Shown here: piece after piece, positions 46,115 through 55,623 of the stretch
Layout of the letters: each line of letters begins with the position of its first letter
Position numbering within the stretch: position 1 is the first letter of the stretch
Assembly: GCF_026250525.1 (NCBI RefSeq)
Contig: NZ_CP111043.1
Span: 2,035,421-2,099,420, forward strand
Source: Chondrinema litorale
GTDB lineage: Bacteria > Bacteroidota > Bacteroidia > Cytophagales > Flammeovirgaceae
Direction of reading: 5' to 3'
DNA: 64,000 nucleotides
Position numbers and translations under genes: made by a program
Notes under the pieces: model-generated
The model's input: the letters and a program-made list of their open reading frames with translations, nothing else
The model's database searches: none
What the model was told of the DNA's origin: nothing

Positions 46115-49100
46115 ATGACAAAAATTTACCTTTCAAAGTCAAGATTAGCTTTAGCTATCTTTTTTCAGCTATTTGTTTTCACAGAACTATACAGTCAGGT
46201 AATTATTAATACTCCATCAGCTGCAGAGTTTTGTGTAGGAGGCAACATAGTTACATTAGAGGATATTCAAATAATAGAAACTGTTGATACTGATATAAGT
46301 AATACAACAGGTATTGAAACCTACATTATATCTGTACCATCAGCCAATTTTGAATTTAATACTGGTGCAACAGTAACTATCTCACACTTAGGTACAGCAA
46401 CTGCCACCAGCTTATCTGCTTCAATTACCAGTAATGAAATCACATTTAACTATAATTTGCTAAATACAGAAAGTGGTATTGATACACTTGTATTAAGTGG
46501 AATAGAATTACAGGCAATAAACACAACTGATGCAGGAAATATAGTAAGAAGTGGTGGAACAGTAGTACATAATGGGAATGAAGTAGCTGATAATTTAAAT
46601 CATGCCAGTTTAACCAGTTATCCAGGAGCAACTGCTACAGCAGGAACATATACAGCAATTTGTGAAGGTGGAACAGTTAGTTTATCAGGTATTGTAGGTG
46701 GATTAGTAGGTGATGTATCTTGGTCTGCACCTTCTGGTACATTTTCAGATATTAATGATTTAAATGCCACTTATACACCTAGTGTTACAACTGGATCAGT
46801 TACAGTAACCCTTACTAATGATCCTGATGGTCCAGGAGGCTGTACAGCTGCTACTAGTGATGCAACAATTAATGTAATATCTCAACCTGAAGTTCCTACA
46901 GTAACGTTTAACTCAATCTACAATATTGGAGAAACCATCACTGCTCCACAGGTAACTTCAAATAATACAAACCTCGAATGGCACTCCGATTTAAGCTTAT
47001 CTGCTGATCTGACTATTACATCTGGAAACACAGCCATACCAAATTTAACTGATCTTGGCTTCAGTTCAGCTACAGCCAATATCACAACTGTATATGTTAC
47101 CAATACAATTGCTGGTTGTAGAAGTGAAGCTACTCCTATTGAATTAGTAGTAAGTTCTGGTATCACATTAAGTGAAGCAATTAACGGAAATAAACTTTGT
47201 GTTGGAGGTAACGAGATAGCTATTGGAGATGTAGTTATTACCGAAAATGATGCATTTGCATTTGCTAATACCAATGGAATTGTAAGTATAGAAATAGCAA
47301 GTCCTTCTCCAAAATTTGAGTTTTATACTGGTGGAGGAATTACCGTGAGCCAGACTCAAACAAGCGGAACTATGAGTAATTTATCGGCTGTTGCAACTGC
47401 GGGTAAATTGACAATCAATTACGAAATATCAAATACAGAAAATGGCATCGACGAAATTACCATCAATGGAATAAAAGTAAGAGCGATAGGTAATTCAGGT
47501 GTTGGAGAATTACTTAGAACTGGTGGAACCTCAACCATTGCAGGATTAGAAGTATCTGATGCTATCAATTTTGCAACTTTACAAAGCTATAATAATACTT
47601 CTGTTGATGCTGGCTCTGATGTTGATATATGTGTAGGTGAGTCAGTAAGTCTGGAAGGTTCTTTTACTGGTGCCGCCAGCAGTATCACATGGTCAGGTCC
47701 TGGAAGTTTTACAACAAACAATCAATTAAAAACTGTTTATACGCCTGCATCTACTATTGATGGAACTGTTGAACAAGTTACAATAACTAGCAATGACCCT
47801 GATGGCACAGGAGGATGTGCTCCTGTAAGTGATGTTATTAATATAACTGTGAGAGGTATTCCAACTGCACCTACTGTAACCTTCAATCAAAATACATGTG
47901 TTGGAGATGTATTAACATCTCCTGTAGTAACAAGTGGTACAAGTAATTTAAAATGGCACAGTAGCCTCGCCTTAAAAAATGATATTACTGTAACATCTGG
48001 TGATCTTACAACTCCTAATCTTACAGACTTAGGTTTTTCTACAGCAGCAACTGGTACTTTTACAGTTTATGTAACTCAAACTTCAGCATATGGATGTGAA
48101 AGTCTTCCCACAGAAGTTAAATTAGTTGTAAATGCTGTACCTAATGCACCAATTATAACTGAGCCAGAAATTGAAATATGCCAAAATGATAATAGTAGTC
48201 TATCAATTTCAGCTATTGGTAATAACTTAAAATGGTATAGAAATGATAATTCATTAATTGTTCAAAGCAATACGTTTGACCCAGTAGGCTTAAGCAAAAT
48301 CAATACAGCGACAGCAAGCACCACTACTTTTAAAGTTACTCAAACTGAAAGTAATTGTGAGAGTGCGTTTGCCAGTTTTACAGTTAAAGTAGTTGCTTTA
48401 CCTAACACATCATCAATTAATGGAGATGCTTCTGCCTGTGCTAGCTCAGAAGGAAATATATACAGCGTAACCGAAGTTACAGGAAATAAATACATCTGGT
48501 CATTATCTGGCGGAGGAACCATCTCTTCAGGTCAAGGTTCATCAAGTATTTCAATCTCTTGGAATGACAACCAATCAACTATCGAAACCTATACACTTTC
48601 TGTAACTGAAGAAGACCCAACAGGTTGCCAAGACTTACCTGAAAGTATTGACATTACTATTAACCCTGTTCCAAATGTTTCTTTTACAGGTTTATCATCT
48701 TCATATTCTTCTACAGACCTAAATTCATATGAACTAACAGGAACTCCTTCAGGAGGTGTATTCTATGGACAAGGTGTTTCTTACAATAGTATATCGGGAA
48801 AGTATGAATTTAAACCAGCTGAAGCCGGCACTGGAAATATACCTGTTGGCTATCAATATGAAACTACTGAAGGGTGTATTGTTTATGCAACTCCTTATGT
48901 TACAAGCATAGGAATACCTTCTGCATCTGGTATAAATGGATTAAATGCATCAAGAGAATATTGCGAAAATGATGATGATGTTTCGTTATATGGCATTAGT
49001 TTAAACCCAGGTAATAGCACTTTCTTATTTAGCAGTTACCAAATATTAGGGCTATTAGAAAATGATCCTTCGGATCCTACTAATAACGATAAAGCCATTT

Positions 49101-52100
49101 TCTCACCTTCTGAAGTAGGACCGGGAACATATTATTTATATTATAATAATGGTACAGGTAACGGTAGTCCTGAAATTGTAACTGTATATGAAATACCAGA
49201 GGCACCAACTACAGATACAGATTTAACATATTGTCAGGGAGATCCTCTGAGTGACTTCACAGCAACAGGTTCTGGAATTATAAAATGGTATACAAGTTAT
49301 CCAACACCGGGTAGTGAGGTAAGTACAGCTACTAATGGTATTGCAACTGTTTCTGAATTGTCTTTAACGAATGCCACGGCTAGTCCAACTTCTGGTACTC
49401 CTATAAAAATTTGGGTTACTCAAATAGATGGAAATGGTTGTGAAAGTGAGCCAGAAGAAATTAATATAACTGTAATTACAAAACCATCTCAACCAACATT
49501 ATCTTCTACAATTCCAGTTTACTGCCCAGGAGATATTTTACAAAATATAGTTGTTACAGGTGAGAGCGGTGCTACATGGCAATGGTCAGAAGCTTCAGAC
49601 TTTTCTACATCTGTGGGTACATCAAATACCAGTGGAGTAACATCAACTTTTCAAAATCCTATTACTCTTACATCTAATGGTTCTTCATCTAAAACGATTA
49701 CCTATTATGTAAGACAAATTGTAGATGGATGTATAAGTGATCCACTAACAATTAATGTTACAACTTACCCAATTCCTGATAAACCTATTTTAGTATCGAC
49801 TATACCAACTTATTGTCCTAGTGATCTATTACAAGATATTACTGTAAGCGGTGCTTTAGGAGCAACATATGAATGGGCAGATGATGCTAGCTTTTCTAAT
49901 ATTGTTGGAACAATGAATAACTCAGGAAATACATCAACTTTAAATTACCCTATTTCCTTAACAGCTCCAGGTCCATCGGCTAGTACTTATTCATTATATG
50001 TTAGACAAAAACTGAATGGATGTTTTAGTGAGGCTACTCAAATTGATGTTACTGTTTATCCAACACCAGATGCCCCACTTATAATAACTGCTAGATTAGA
50101 GTACTGTCATGGAGACGTTCAAGAAGATATTGTTGCATCTGGCGAGGCAGGAGCAACATGGCAATGGTCAAACTCAGCAGACTTTTCTACAACAGTGGGT
50201 TCTCAAAGTACTTCTGGTAATAATTCTACCTTCCAAAACCCAGTAGTTTTATCAGCATATGGCCCAGGTGCTACAACAATAAACTATTGGGTTCGCCAGC
50301 AAGTAAATGGCTGCTATAGCCCTTCAACTCAGGTTTCTATTGATGTATATCCAATACCTTCTGCACCAACTCTTTCGGGTACAAATCCTGTATATTGTTC
50401 TGGTAGTAATATAAATAGTATTACAGTTTCTGGAGAAAGTGGGGCAAACTTTAAATGGTATAATGATGCGTCATTATCCGATATTAATTTAATTGCTAAT
50501 CAGGCAATATTAAATAATCCTCCAGTATCAAATATTAATAATACAGAACTTCCAATAGTACATTCTCTTTGGGTTACGCAAACTCTAAATGGCTGTACAA
50601 GCCCTGCTTTAGAAGTAGATATTACTATATATCCTTATCCAGACATCCCAACAGCTACATATACTGCCGACTATTGTGATGGTGAAACAGTAAATAATAT
50701 TAATTTAAGTGGAAAAACTGGCGCCATATTCACTTGGTATGATTCATTACTTACTCCTTATTCCATTCAACCAGCTACTAATACAAGTGCAACTGCAACA
50801 GAACTAGGAATTGATAATAATACTCCGGGAGTTTATAAAATTTATGTTACACAAACAGTAAATGATTGCGAAAGTGAAGCAAATGAGATTGAAGTAACTA
50901 TTCATCATATACCTGAAGCACCAAATGCAAGCTCTCCTGATCCTGTATGTATTTTCCAAGATGTAAATAACTTAACTGCTTCGGGAGAAACAGGTGCCAC
51001 TTTTAAATGGTATACCGATGAGACTTTAACTAATCTATATGCTACTGGAGCTAGTGTGAATCCAGGTATAACAAATACATCTGCATCAGAAACAGATTTT
51101 TGGGTTACACAAACTTTAAATAATTGCGAAAGTCCATCAACTAAAGTTACTGTTACAGTTTATGACATTCCACCATCGCCTGTTGTAGATATTCCTTCTG
51201 AGTATTGTGTTGGACAGCAAATCCAAAATATTACTGCGACAGGTTCTAATTTAAGATGGTATTCTGATAATTCACTTAGTAATCAAGTTGGTGCAGGAGA
51301 ATCATTTGCTCCTGGTATAGATAATAGTAAAAGCTCTGTTACTAAATTTTATGTAACTCAAACTTTCTTTAGCGGCGATGGCTTCAATGGTTGTACAAGT
51401 TCTGCTACTGAAGTAGAAGTAATTATTCACGATTTACCAGTAGTTAGTATAGCTGATTTAGATGCAGAGTACTGTGTTGATGAAAGTCCAGCCACAATAA
51501 GAGGAATTCCATCAGGTGGTTATTTTGTCGGCGATGGAATTTCAGGTGATGTTTTCACTGCAGGTGATGCTGGTATTGGGACTCATGTAATCAAATACAT
51601 TTATGAAAATGCCAATAGTTGTATTGATTCGGCAATCCAGCTAGTAACTGTGCATGAATTACCTGCTGTTACATTTAGTAATTTAGATTCTACATACTGT
51701 GTAAATGACAATTATGTAACATTAAATGGCTTTCCTGTTGGAGGAACTTTCTTTCTAAATGGTTCTCCTATGTCTTCCACATTCAGGCCTGATATAATTG
51801 GTGTTGGGGAACATGAAGTAGTTTATACCTACACAGATGGTAATACTTGTACAAATTCAGATACACAACAAGTTGTTATTTATCCAGCCCCAATTGTCAA
51901 TTTTACAATAGATACTTACTGCTTAAGTGAAGATGTAAATTTCTCTGATTCGAGTTATGTTACAGATGGTAATATAGTTGCATGGGAATGGGATTTTGAT
52001 GATGGTGAGAATTCTTCAGAACAAAATCCAACACACCACTTTAGCGAAATTGGTTATTATACTATTGCACTTACAGCATTTACAGAAAATGGTTGTAGCG

Positions 52101-53908
52101 ATTATACAGAAAGAGACATTTATATTGGTGCTACACCTGATGTTGATTTTGAATGGTCTAACACCTGTGTAAACGACTTTGCTATATTCACGAACCTCTC
52201 ATCTGTTGAAAACGAAAGTTTACAAAGTAGTTTCTGGGATTTTGGAGATGGCAGTTCTTCAACAGACTTTTCACCAACTCATCAATATACAAATCCAGGT
52301 AGTTATGAAGTTACACTTACAGTTTTTTCAGAAACTAACTGTATATCTACTATTACTAAAGAGGTTGCTATATTTCCTTCAGTCGTATCATACCCATACT
52401 ACGATAGCTTTGAAGACCCTGAAAGTGGTTGGTTTGAAAATGGAGAAAACTCTAGTTGGGAAATAGCTACTCCATCGGCTTCTATTATAACTCCTCAAAA
52501 CAGTGGACCAAATGTATGGATTACAAATGGCAGTGGTAATTATAACAATGACGAAAGATCATATGTTGAAAGTCCTTGTTTTGACCTCACACCATTGAAC
52601 AGACCTAAAATTTCGTTTGACATATTTTACAATACTCAGGCAGGTTTCGATGGAGCTGTATTACAATCTTCTATAGACGATGGCAATACATGGGAGCTTG
52701 TTGGTAGTGCCGATGACCCAATAAACTGGTTTAATACAGTTTCTGTGCGAGGTAATCCAGGAGATCAATCATTATATGGTTGGTCTGGTACCGACTCTAT
52801 TGGTTGGATTAAAGTAAGCCATTATATAGATGACCTAAGTAACGAAGCCTCTGTAAGGTTTAGAGTTGCTTTTGGTTCCGATCCTTCATTTAATGATGCT
52901 GAAGGTGTCGCATTTGACAATTTCAAAATTGAAGACAGAGATAAAATGGTACTCCTCGAATCATTTAAAAACTCTTCAAACGATAATGATGCGCTAATTA
53001 ACCCAGCTTCAGAAGAACAAATAAATGACATAATTAGCGATGTAATTCCTATTAATTATCATACAAATTTCCCTGGAGTTGATCCATTAAACCAAGATAA
53101 CTCAGCAGACCCAAGTGCACGAGCGCTGTATTATGGTATTATGAATACTCCTAGAACAGTGATAGATGGCATTGCATATGACAAAACCGATGCATCTCCA
53201 TATTGGGATACTAACAATGTAAGAGCTAAAGCACTAGAAGAAAATAAGTTTAAAATAGACATAACTTTTGGTGAAGAAAGCACAGAGCTTTTGAATATTA
53301 ATGTAAGCATTGAAGCCCTAACCGATATTTCTGATGAAGTTGCAATACAAGTAGCTTGTATTGAAAGACATATAACAGAAGTTACAGGTGAAAATGGTGA
53401 AAACAACTTTGATTGGGTTGTTAGAAAAATGCTACCTGATGCAGCTGGTACAAGTTATAGCACAGGGTTTACAACTAATGAAAAAGTTGATTTAAGTCTA
53501 AGCTGGAAACCCCAGAAAATTTATGATCCAGAAAATGTATTAATTGTAGTTTTTGCTCAAAATAATATTACAAAAGAAATATATCATGCTGTATACGAAG
53601 TTCCCGATTACTTTCCAGATATAGTTTCTGCTGTGTCAAATAGTATTTTTTTAGGTAAAAGTACACCTGTAATATACCCGAACCCTGTAAATAGTGATTT
53701 AAATGTTGCTTTCAAAAGCGATATAACTGAAAACTTAAAATGGGAATTGATAAACCTAGAAGGTAAAACATTCCAAAGTGGCCAAATCAATAGGGGAGAT
53801 AGTTCTTTACAAATCAATGTAAGTAATTTATCTCGAGGAGTTTACTTTATAAAGTATTCTCAAAACAATGAATTTATATTTAGTCAGCGATTTATTAAGA
53901 GTGAGTAA
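46115..53908 (+). CDS. Giant T9SS-secreted multi-domain (Ig/PKD) adhesin-like protein
   Basis: A 2597-residue secreted protein. A signal peptide (1-28, ending LYSQ) is followed by two copies of a ~322-residue unit (28-350 and 350-672), then further Ig-like modules, including a tandem of 97-residue units at about 1136-1426, two PKD domains (about 1930-2090; WDFDDGENSS, WDFGDGSSS), a jelly-roll domain (about 2095-2270, FEDPESGWFENGEN), an Omp28-like thioredoxin-fold domain (about 2275-2500) and a T9SS type A C-terminal domain (IYPNPVNSDL to the end, about 2510-2597). The C-terminal domain targets it through T9SS to the surface or medium. It is 165 bases after the lipoprotein gene, probably part of the same locus. 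Confidence 0.9.
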   Translation: MTKIYLSKSRLALAIFFQLFVFTELYSQVIINTPSAAEFCVGGNIVTLEDIQIIETVDTDISNTTGIETYIISVPSANFEFNTGATVTISHLGTATATSLSASITSNEITFNYNLLNTESGIDTLVLSGIELQAINTTDAGNIVRSGGTVVHNGNEVADNLNHASLTSYPGATATAGTYTAICEGGTVSLSGIVGGLVGDVSWSAPSGTFSDINDLNATYTPSVTTGSVTVTLTNDPDGPGGCTAATSDATINVISQPEVPTVTFNSIYNIGETITAPQVTSNNTNLEWHSDLSLSADLTITSGNTAIPNLTDLGFSSATANITTVYVTNTIAGCRSEATPIELVVSSGITLSEAINGNKLCVGGNEIAIGDVVITENDAFAFANTNGIVSIEIASPSPKFEFYTGGGITVSQTQTSGTMSNLSAVATAGKLTINYEISNTENGIDEITINGIKVRAIGNSGVGELLRTGGTSTIAGLEVSDAINFATLQSYNNTSVDAGSDVDICVGESVSLEGSFTGAASSITWSGPGSFTTNNQLKTVYTPASTIDGTVEQVTITSNDPDGTGGCAPVSDVINITVRGIPTAPTVTFNQNTCVGDVLTSPVVTSGTSNLKWHSSLALKNDITVTSGDLTTPNLTDLGFSTAATGTFTVYVTQTSAYGCESLPTEVKLVVNAVPNAPIITEPEIEICQNDNSSLSISAIGNNLKWYRNDNSLIVQSNTFDPVGLSKINTATASTTTFKVTQTESNCESAFASFTVKVVALPNTSSINGDASACASSEGNIYSVTEVTGNKYIWSLSGGGTISSGQGSSSISISWNDNQSTIETYTLSVTEEDPTGCQDLPESIDITINPVPNVSFTGLSSSYSSTDLNSYELTGTPSGGVFYGQGVSYNSISGKYEFKPAEAGTGNIPVGYQYETTEGCIVYATPYVTSIGIPSASGINGLNASREYCENDDDVSLYGISLNPGNSTFLFSSYQILGLLENDPSDPTNNDKAIFSPSEVGPGTYYLYYNNGTGNGSPEIVTVYEIPEAPTTDTDLTYCQGDPLSDFTATGSGIIKWYTSYPTPGSEVSTATNGIATVSELSLTNATASPTSGTPIKIWVTQIDGNGCESEPEEINITVITKPSQPTLSSTIPVYCPGDILQNIVVTGESGATWQWSEASDFSTSVGTSNTSGVTSTFQNPITLTSNGSSSKTITYYVRQIVDGCISDPLTINVTTYPIPDKPILVSTIPTYCPSDLLQDITVSGALGATYEWADDASFSNIVGTMNNSGNTSTLNYPISLTAPGPSASTYSLYVRQKLNGCFSEATQIDVTVYPTPDAPLIITARLEYCHGDVQEDIVASGEAGATWQWSNSADFSTTVGSQSTSGNNSTFQNPVVLSAYGPGATTINYWVRQQVNGCYSPSTQVSIDVYPIPSAPTLSGTNPVYCSGSNINSITVSGESGANFKWYNDASLSDINLIANQAILNNPPVSNINNTELPIVHSLWVTQTLNGCTSPALEVDITIYPYPDIPTATYTADYCDGETVNNINLSGKTGAIFTWYDSLLTPYSIQPATNTSATATELGIDNNTPGVYKIYVTQTVNDCESEANEIEVTIHHIPEAPNASSPDPVCIFQDVNNLTASGETGATFKWYTDETLTNLYATGASVNPGITNTSASETDFWVTQTLNNCESPSTKVTVTVYDIPPSPVVDIPSEYCVGQQIQNITATGSNLRWYSDNSLSNQVGAGESFAPGIDNSKSSVTKFYVTQTFFSGDGFNGCTSSATEVEVIIHDLPVVSIADLDAEYCVDESPATIRGIPSGGYFVGDGISGDVFTAGDAGIGTHVIKYIYENANSCIDSAIQLVTVHELPAVTFSNLDSTYCVNDNYVTLNGFPVGGTFFLNGSPMSSTFRPDIIGVGEHEVVYTYTDGNTCTNSDTQQVVIYPAPIVNFTIDTYCLSEDVNFSDSSYVTDGNIVAWEWDFDDGENSSEQNPTHHFSEIGYYTIALTAFTENGCSDYTERDIYIGATPDVDFEWSNTCVNDFAIFTNLSSVENESLQSSFWDFGDGSSSTDFSPTHQYTNPGSYEVTLTVFSETNCISTITKEVAIFPSVVSYPYYDSFEDPESGWFENGENSSWEIATPSASIITPQNSGPNVWITNGSGNYNNDERSYVESPCFDLTPLNRPKISFDIFYNTQAGFDGAVLQSSIDDGNTWELVGSADDPINWFNTVSVRGNPGDQSLYGWSGTDSIGWIKVSHYIDDLSNEASVRFRVAFGSDPSFNDAEGVAFDNFKIEDRDKMVLLESFKNSSNDNDALINPASEEQINDIISDVIPINYHTNFPGVDPLNQDNSADPSARALYYGIMNTPRTVIDGIAYDKTDASPYWDTNNVRAKALEENKFKIDITFGEESTELLNINVSIEALTDISDEVAIQVACIERHITEVTGENGENNFDWVVRKMLPDAAGTSYSTGFTTNEKVDLSLSWKPQKIYDPENVLIVVFAQNNITKEIYHAVYEVPDYFPDIVSAVSNSIFLGKSTPVIYPNPVNSDLNVAFKSDITENLKWELINLEGKTFQSGQINRGDSSLQINVSNLSRGVYFIKYSQNNEFIFSQRFIKSE
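46199..48140 (+). repeat. Two tandem ~322-residue superunits within the adhesin
   Basis: The two units repeat the same landmarks in order: FCVGGN / LCVGGN (Cys40 and Cys362), then GID, GGT, the ICxG/VSLxG block, NDPDGxGGC and NLxWHS, with PNLTDLGFS near the end. The offset is 322 residues. Sequence identity is partial, so the duplication is not recent. Confidence 0.8.
49520..50392 (+). repeat. Three exactly 291-bp tandem modules within the adhesin
   Basis: The Tyr-Cys pairs opening successive modules fall at codons 1136, 1233, 1330 and 1427, each exactly 97 codons apart. Modules share TWQWS, DFST, STFQNP and YYVRQ-type blocks. The equal spacing points to tandem duplication of a unit of 291 bases. 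Confidence 0.85.
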
Positions 53909-54013
53909 AAAAAACATTTCTAATTTGTTAACTTGTATTCTGATATAAAGCTTAAAAAATCAGAACCTCCGAAGCAAATATTTTTATATTTGCGAAACTC
54001 AATCTACATCGTA

Positions 54014-54721
54014 ATGAAATACAAAAGAATTCTATTAAAATTAAGTGGAGAGGCTTTGATGGGATCCCAAAATTATGGCATCGATTCAGAAAGACTCTCA
54101 ATGTATTCAAATGAAATTTCAAAAGTTGTAAATAAGGGCATTCAGGTAGCTGTAGTTATCGGTGGTGGCAATATTTTCAGAGGAATGCAAGCTGAAAAAA
54201 CCGGCATCGACAGAGTACAGGGAGACTACATGGGAATGTTAGCCACCGTAATTAATGGAATGGCATTACAAGGCTCTCTTGAGGCTCATGGAATCTATAC
54301 AAGACTTATGTCTGGAATTAAAATGGATCAAATTTGTGAACCATTTATTAGAAGAAGAGCTGTAAGGCACCTTGAAAAAAACAGAGTAGTAATTTTTGGA
54401 GCAGGAACTGGAAACCCATACTTTACTACAGACTCAGCTGCAAGTTTAAGAGCTATTGAAATTGAAGCTGATGTTGTTCTAAAAGGAACCAGAGTTGATG
54501 GAGTTTATAATGCTGACCCTGAGAAAAATCCTGATGCAACTCGTTTCTCAAGTATTTCATATGAAGAGGTTTATCAAAAAGACCTAAAAGTAATGGATAT
54601 GACGGCCTTTACTCTTTGCAAAGAAAATGATCTACCAATAATCGTTTTTGATATGAATACTCCTGGCAACTTGCAAAGAATTGTAATGGGAGAAGAAATA
54701 GGAACTTTAATTTCGATGTAA
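54014..54721 (+). CDS. pyrH: UMP kinase
   Basis: PyrH phosphorylates UMP to UDP in pyrimidine synthesis. The protein begins [17 protein letters not shown], the family N-terminus; the longer ORF upstream (from 53933) is rejected because it only adds an unrelated 27 residues. GGGNIFRG (about 55-62), DYMGMLAT (about 74-81) and [15 protein letters not shown] (about 161-175) match bacterial amino-acid-kinase-fold UMP kinases of about 235 residues. It stands before frr by 58 bases, a conserved pyrH-frr pair. Confidence 0.97.
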   Translation: MKYKRILLKLSGEALMGSQNYGIDSERLSMYSNEISKVVNKGIQVAVVIGGGNIFRGMQAEKTGIDRVQGDYMGMLATVINGMALQGSLEAHGIYTRLMSGIKMDQICEPFIRRRAVRHLEKNRVVIFGAGTGNPYFTTDSAASLRAIEIEADVVLKGTRVDGVYNADPEKNPDATRFSSISYEEVYQKDLKVMDMTAFTLCKENDLPIIVFDMNTPGNLQRIVMGEEIGTLISM

Positions 54722-54779
54722 AATATTTATTTTTTATTGTAATTTTAAGTTGTAAAATAATAAAACAACATCATTTACT

Positions 54780-55343
54780 ATGGAAGAAGATATAGCATTT
54801 TATCTGGAAGAAGCGAAAGATCATATGGATAAATCAGTTCTTCATACTGAAGAAGAATTGAGAAAGATAAGAGCAGGAAAAGCAAACCCTAGTATGTTAA
54901 ATGGTTTAATGGTTATGTACTATGGCACTCCAACCCCTATAAATCAGGTTGCCAGTGTGAATACTCCTGATGCCAGAACCATTATGGTAAAACCTTGGGA
55001 AAAAACTATTTTATCAGAAATAGAAAAAGCTATAATAAACTCAGACCTTGGTTTAAATCCTGTAAATGATGGAGAAACAATTAGATTGAACATTCCACCA
55101 CTTACAGAAGAGCGTAGAAAGCAATTGATGAAACAGGTAAGAGCTGAAGCAGAACATGGAAAAATTAGTATTCGAAATGTTCGAAAAGATGTAAATGATT
55201 CATTAAAAAAATTGCAAAAAGACGGAGCGTCTGAAGATGCAGTTAAGAAAGCGGAAACGGATGTACAAGAACTTACTGATGCTTATATCAAAAAAGTAGA
55301 TGATCTTGTAGTTGTGAAGGAAAATGATATAATGACTGTATAA
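54780..55343 (+). CDS. frr: Ribosome recycling factor
   Basis: Frr splits post-termination ribosomes with EF-G. The 187-residue protein has the family pattern: an L-shaped molecule with coiled-coil helices and the motifs RKIRAGKANPSML, NTPDARTIMVKPWE and LTEERRKQLMKQVR, and RNVRKDVND. Length and start agree with family members. It follows pyrH on the same strand, probably in one transcript. Confidence 0.97.
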   Translation: MEEDIAFYLEEAKDHMDKSVLHTEEELRKIRAGKANPSMLNGLMVMYYGTPTPINQVASVNTPDARTIMVKPWEKTILSEIEKAIINSDLGLNPVNDGETIRLNIPPLTEERRKQLMKQVRAEAEHGKISIRNVRKDVNDSLKKLQKDGASEDAVKKAETDVQELTDAYIKKVDDLVVVKENDIMTV

Positions 55344-55361
55344 CGCAATTATTAGAATAAT

Positions 55362-55389
55362 TAAAGTCCGGATTTACCTCCGGACTTTA
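55362..55389. terminator. Hairpin terminator after frr
   Basis: TAAAGTCCGG (55362-55371) pairs with CCGGACTTTA (55380-55389) around an 8-base loop 19 bases after the frr stop. The T run after it is poor, so termination efficiency is uncertain. Confidence 0.6.
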
Positions 55390-55623
55390 CACTCTCCAAC
55401 CATATATTATATAGAAATTTTTCTTGTCGCTATTTTTTTCTACAGCAATCAATTTGGCAAGATTTTTTTTTGATAATCTCTATTAATTAATTTCGGTAAA
55501 ACAATTATAGGTGTGACTCTTTAGTTCATGTTTATGACAATTTTTTATTGTTTTATTCATTTTTTAATTGAATTATTAAAGCCTACCGAAATAATATTTT
55601 TGTCCACCTGCTAATTATGATGC

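Noticed and set aside
51978..52466. Plus-strand ORFs inside the adhesin
   Set aside because: They are in other frames of a long gene with clear domain structure.
53933..54013. 27-residue N-terminal extension of pyrH
   Set aside because: The conserved UMP kinase start is at 54014, and the added residues match no family sequence.
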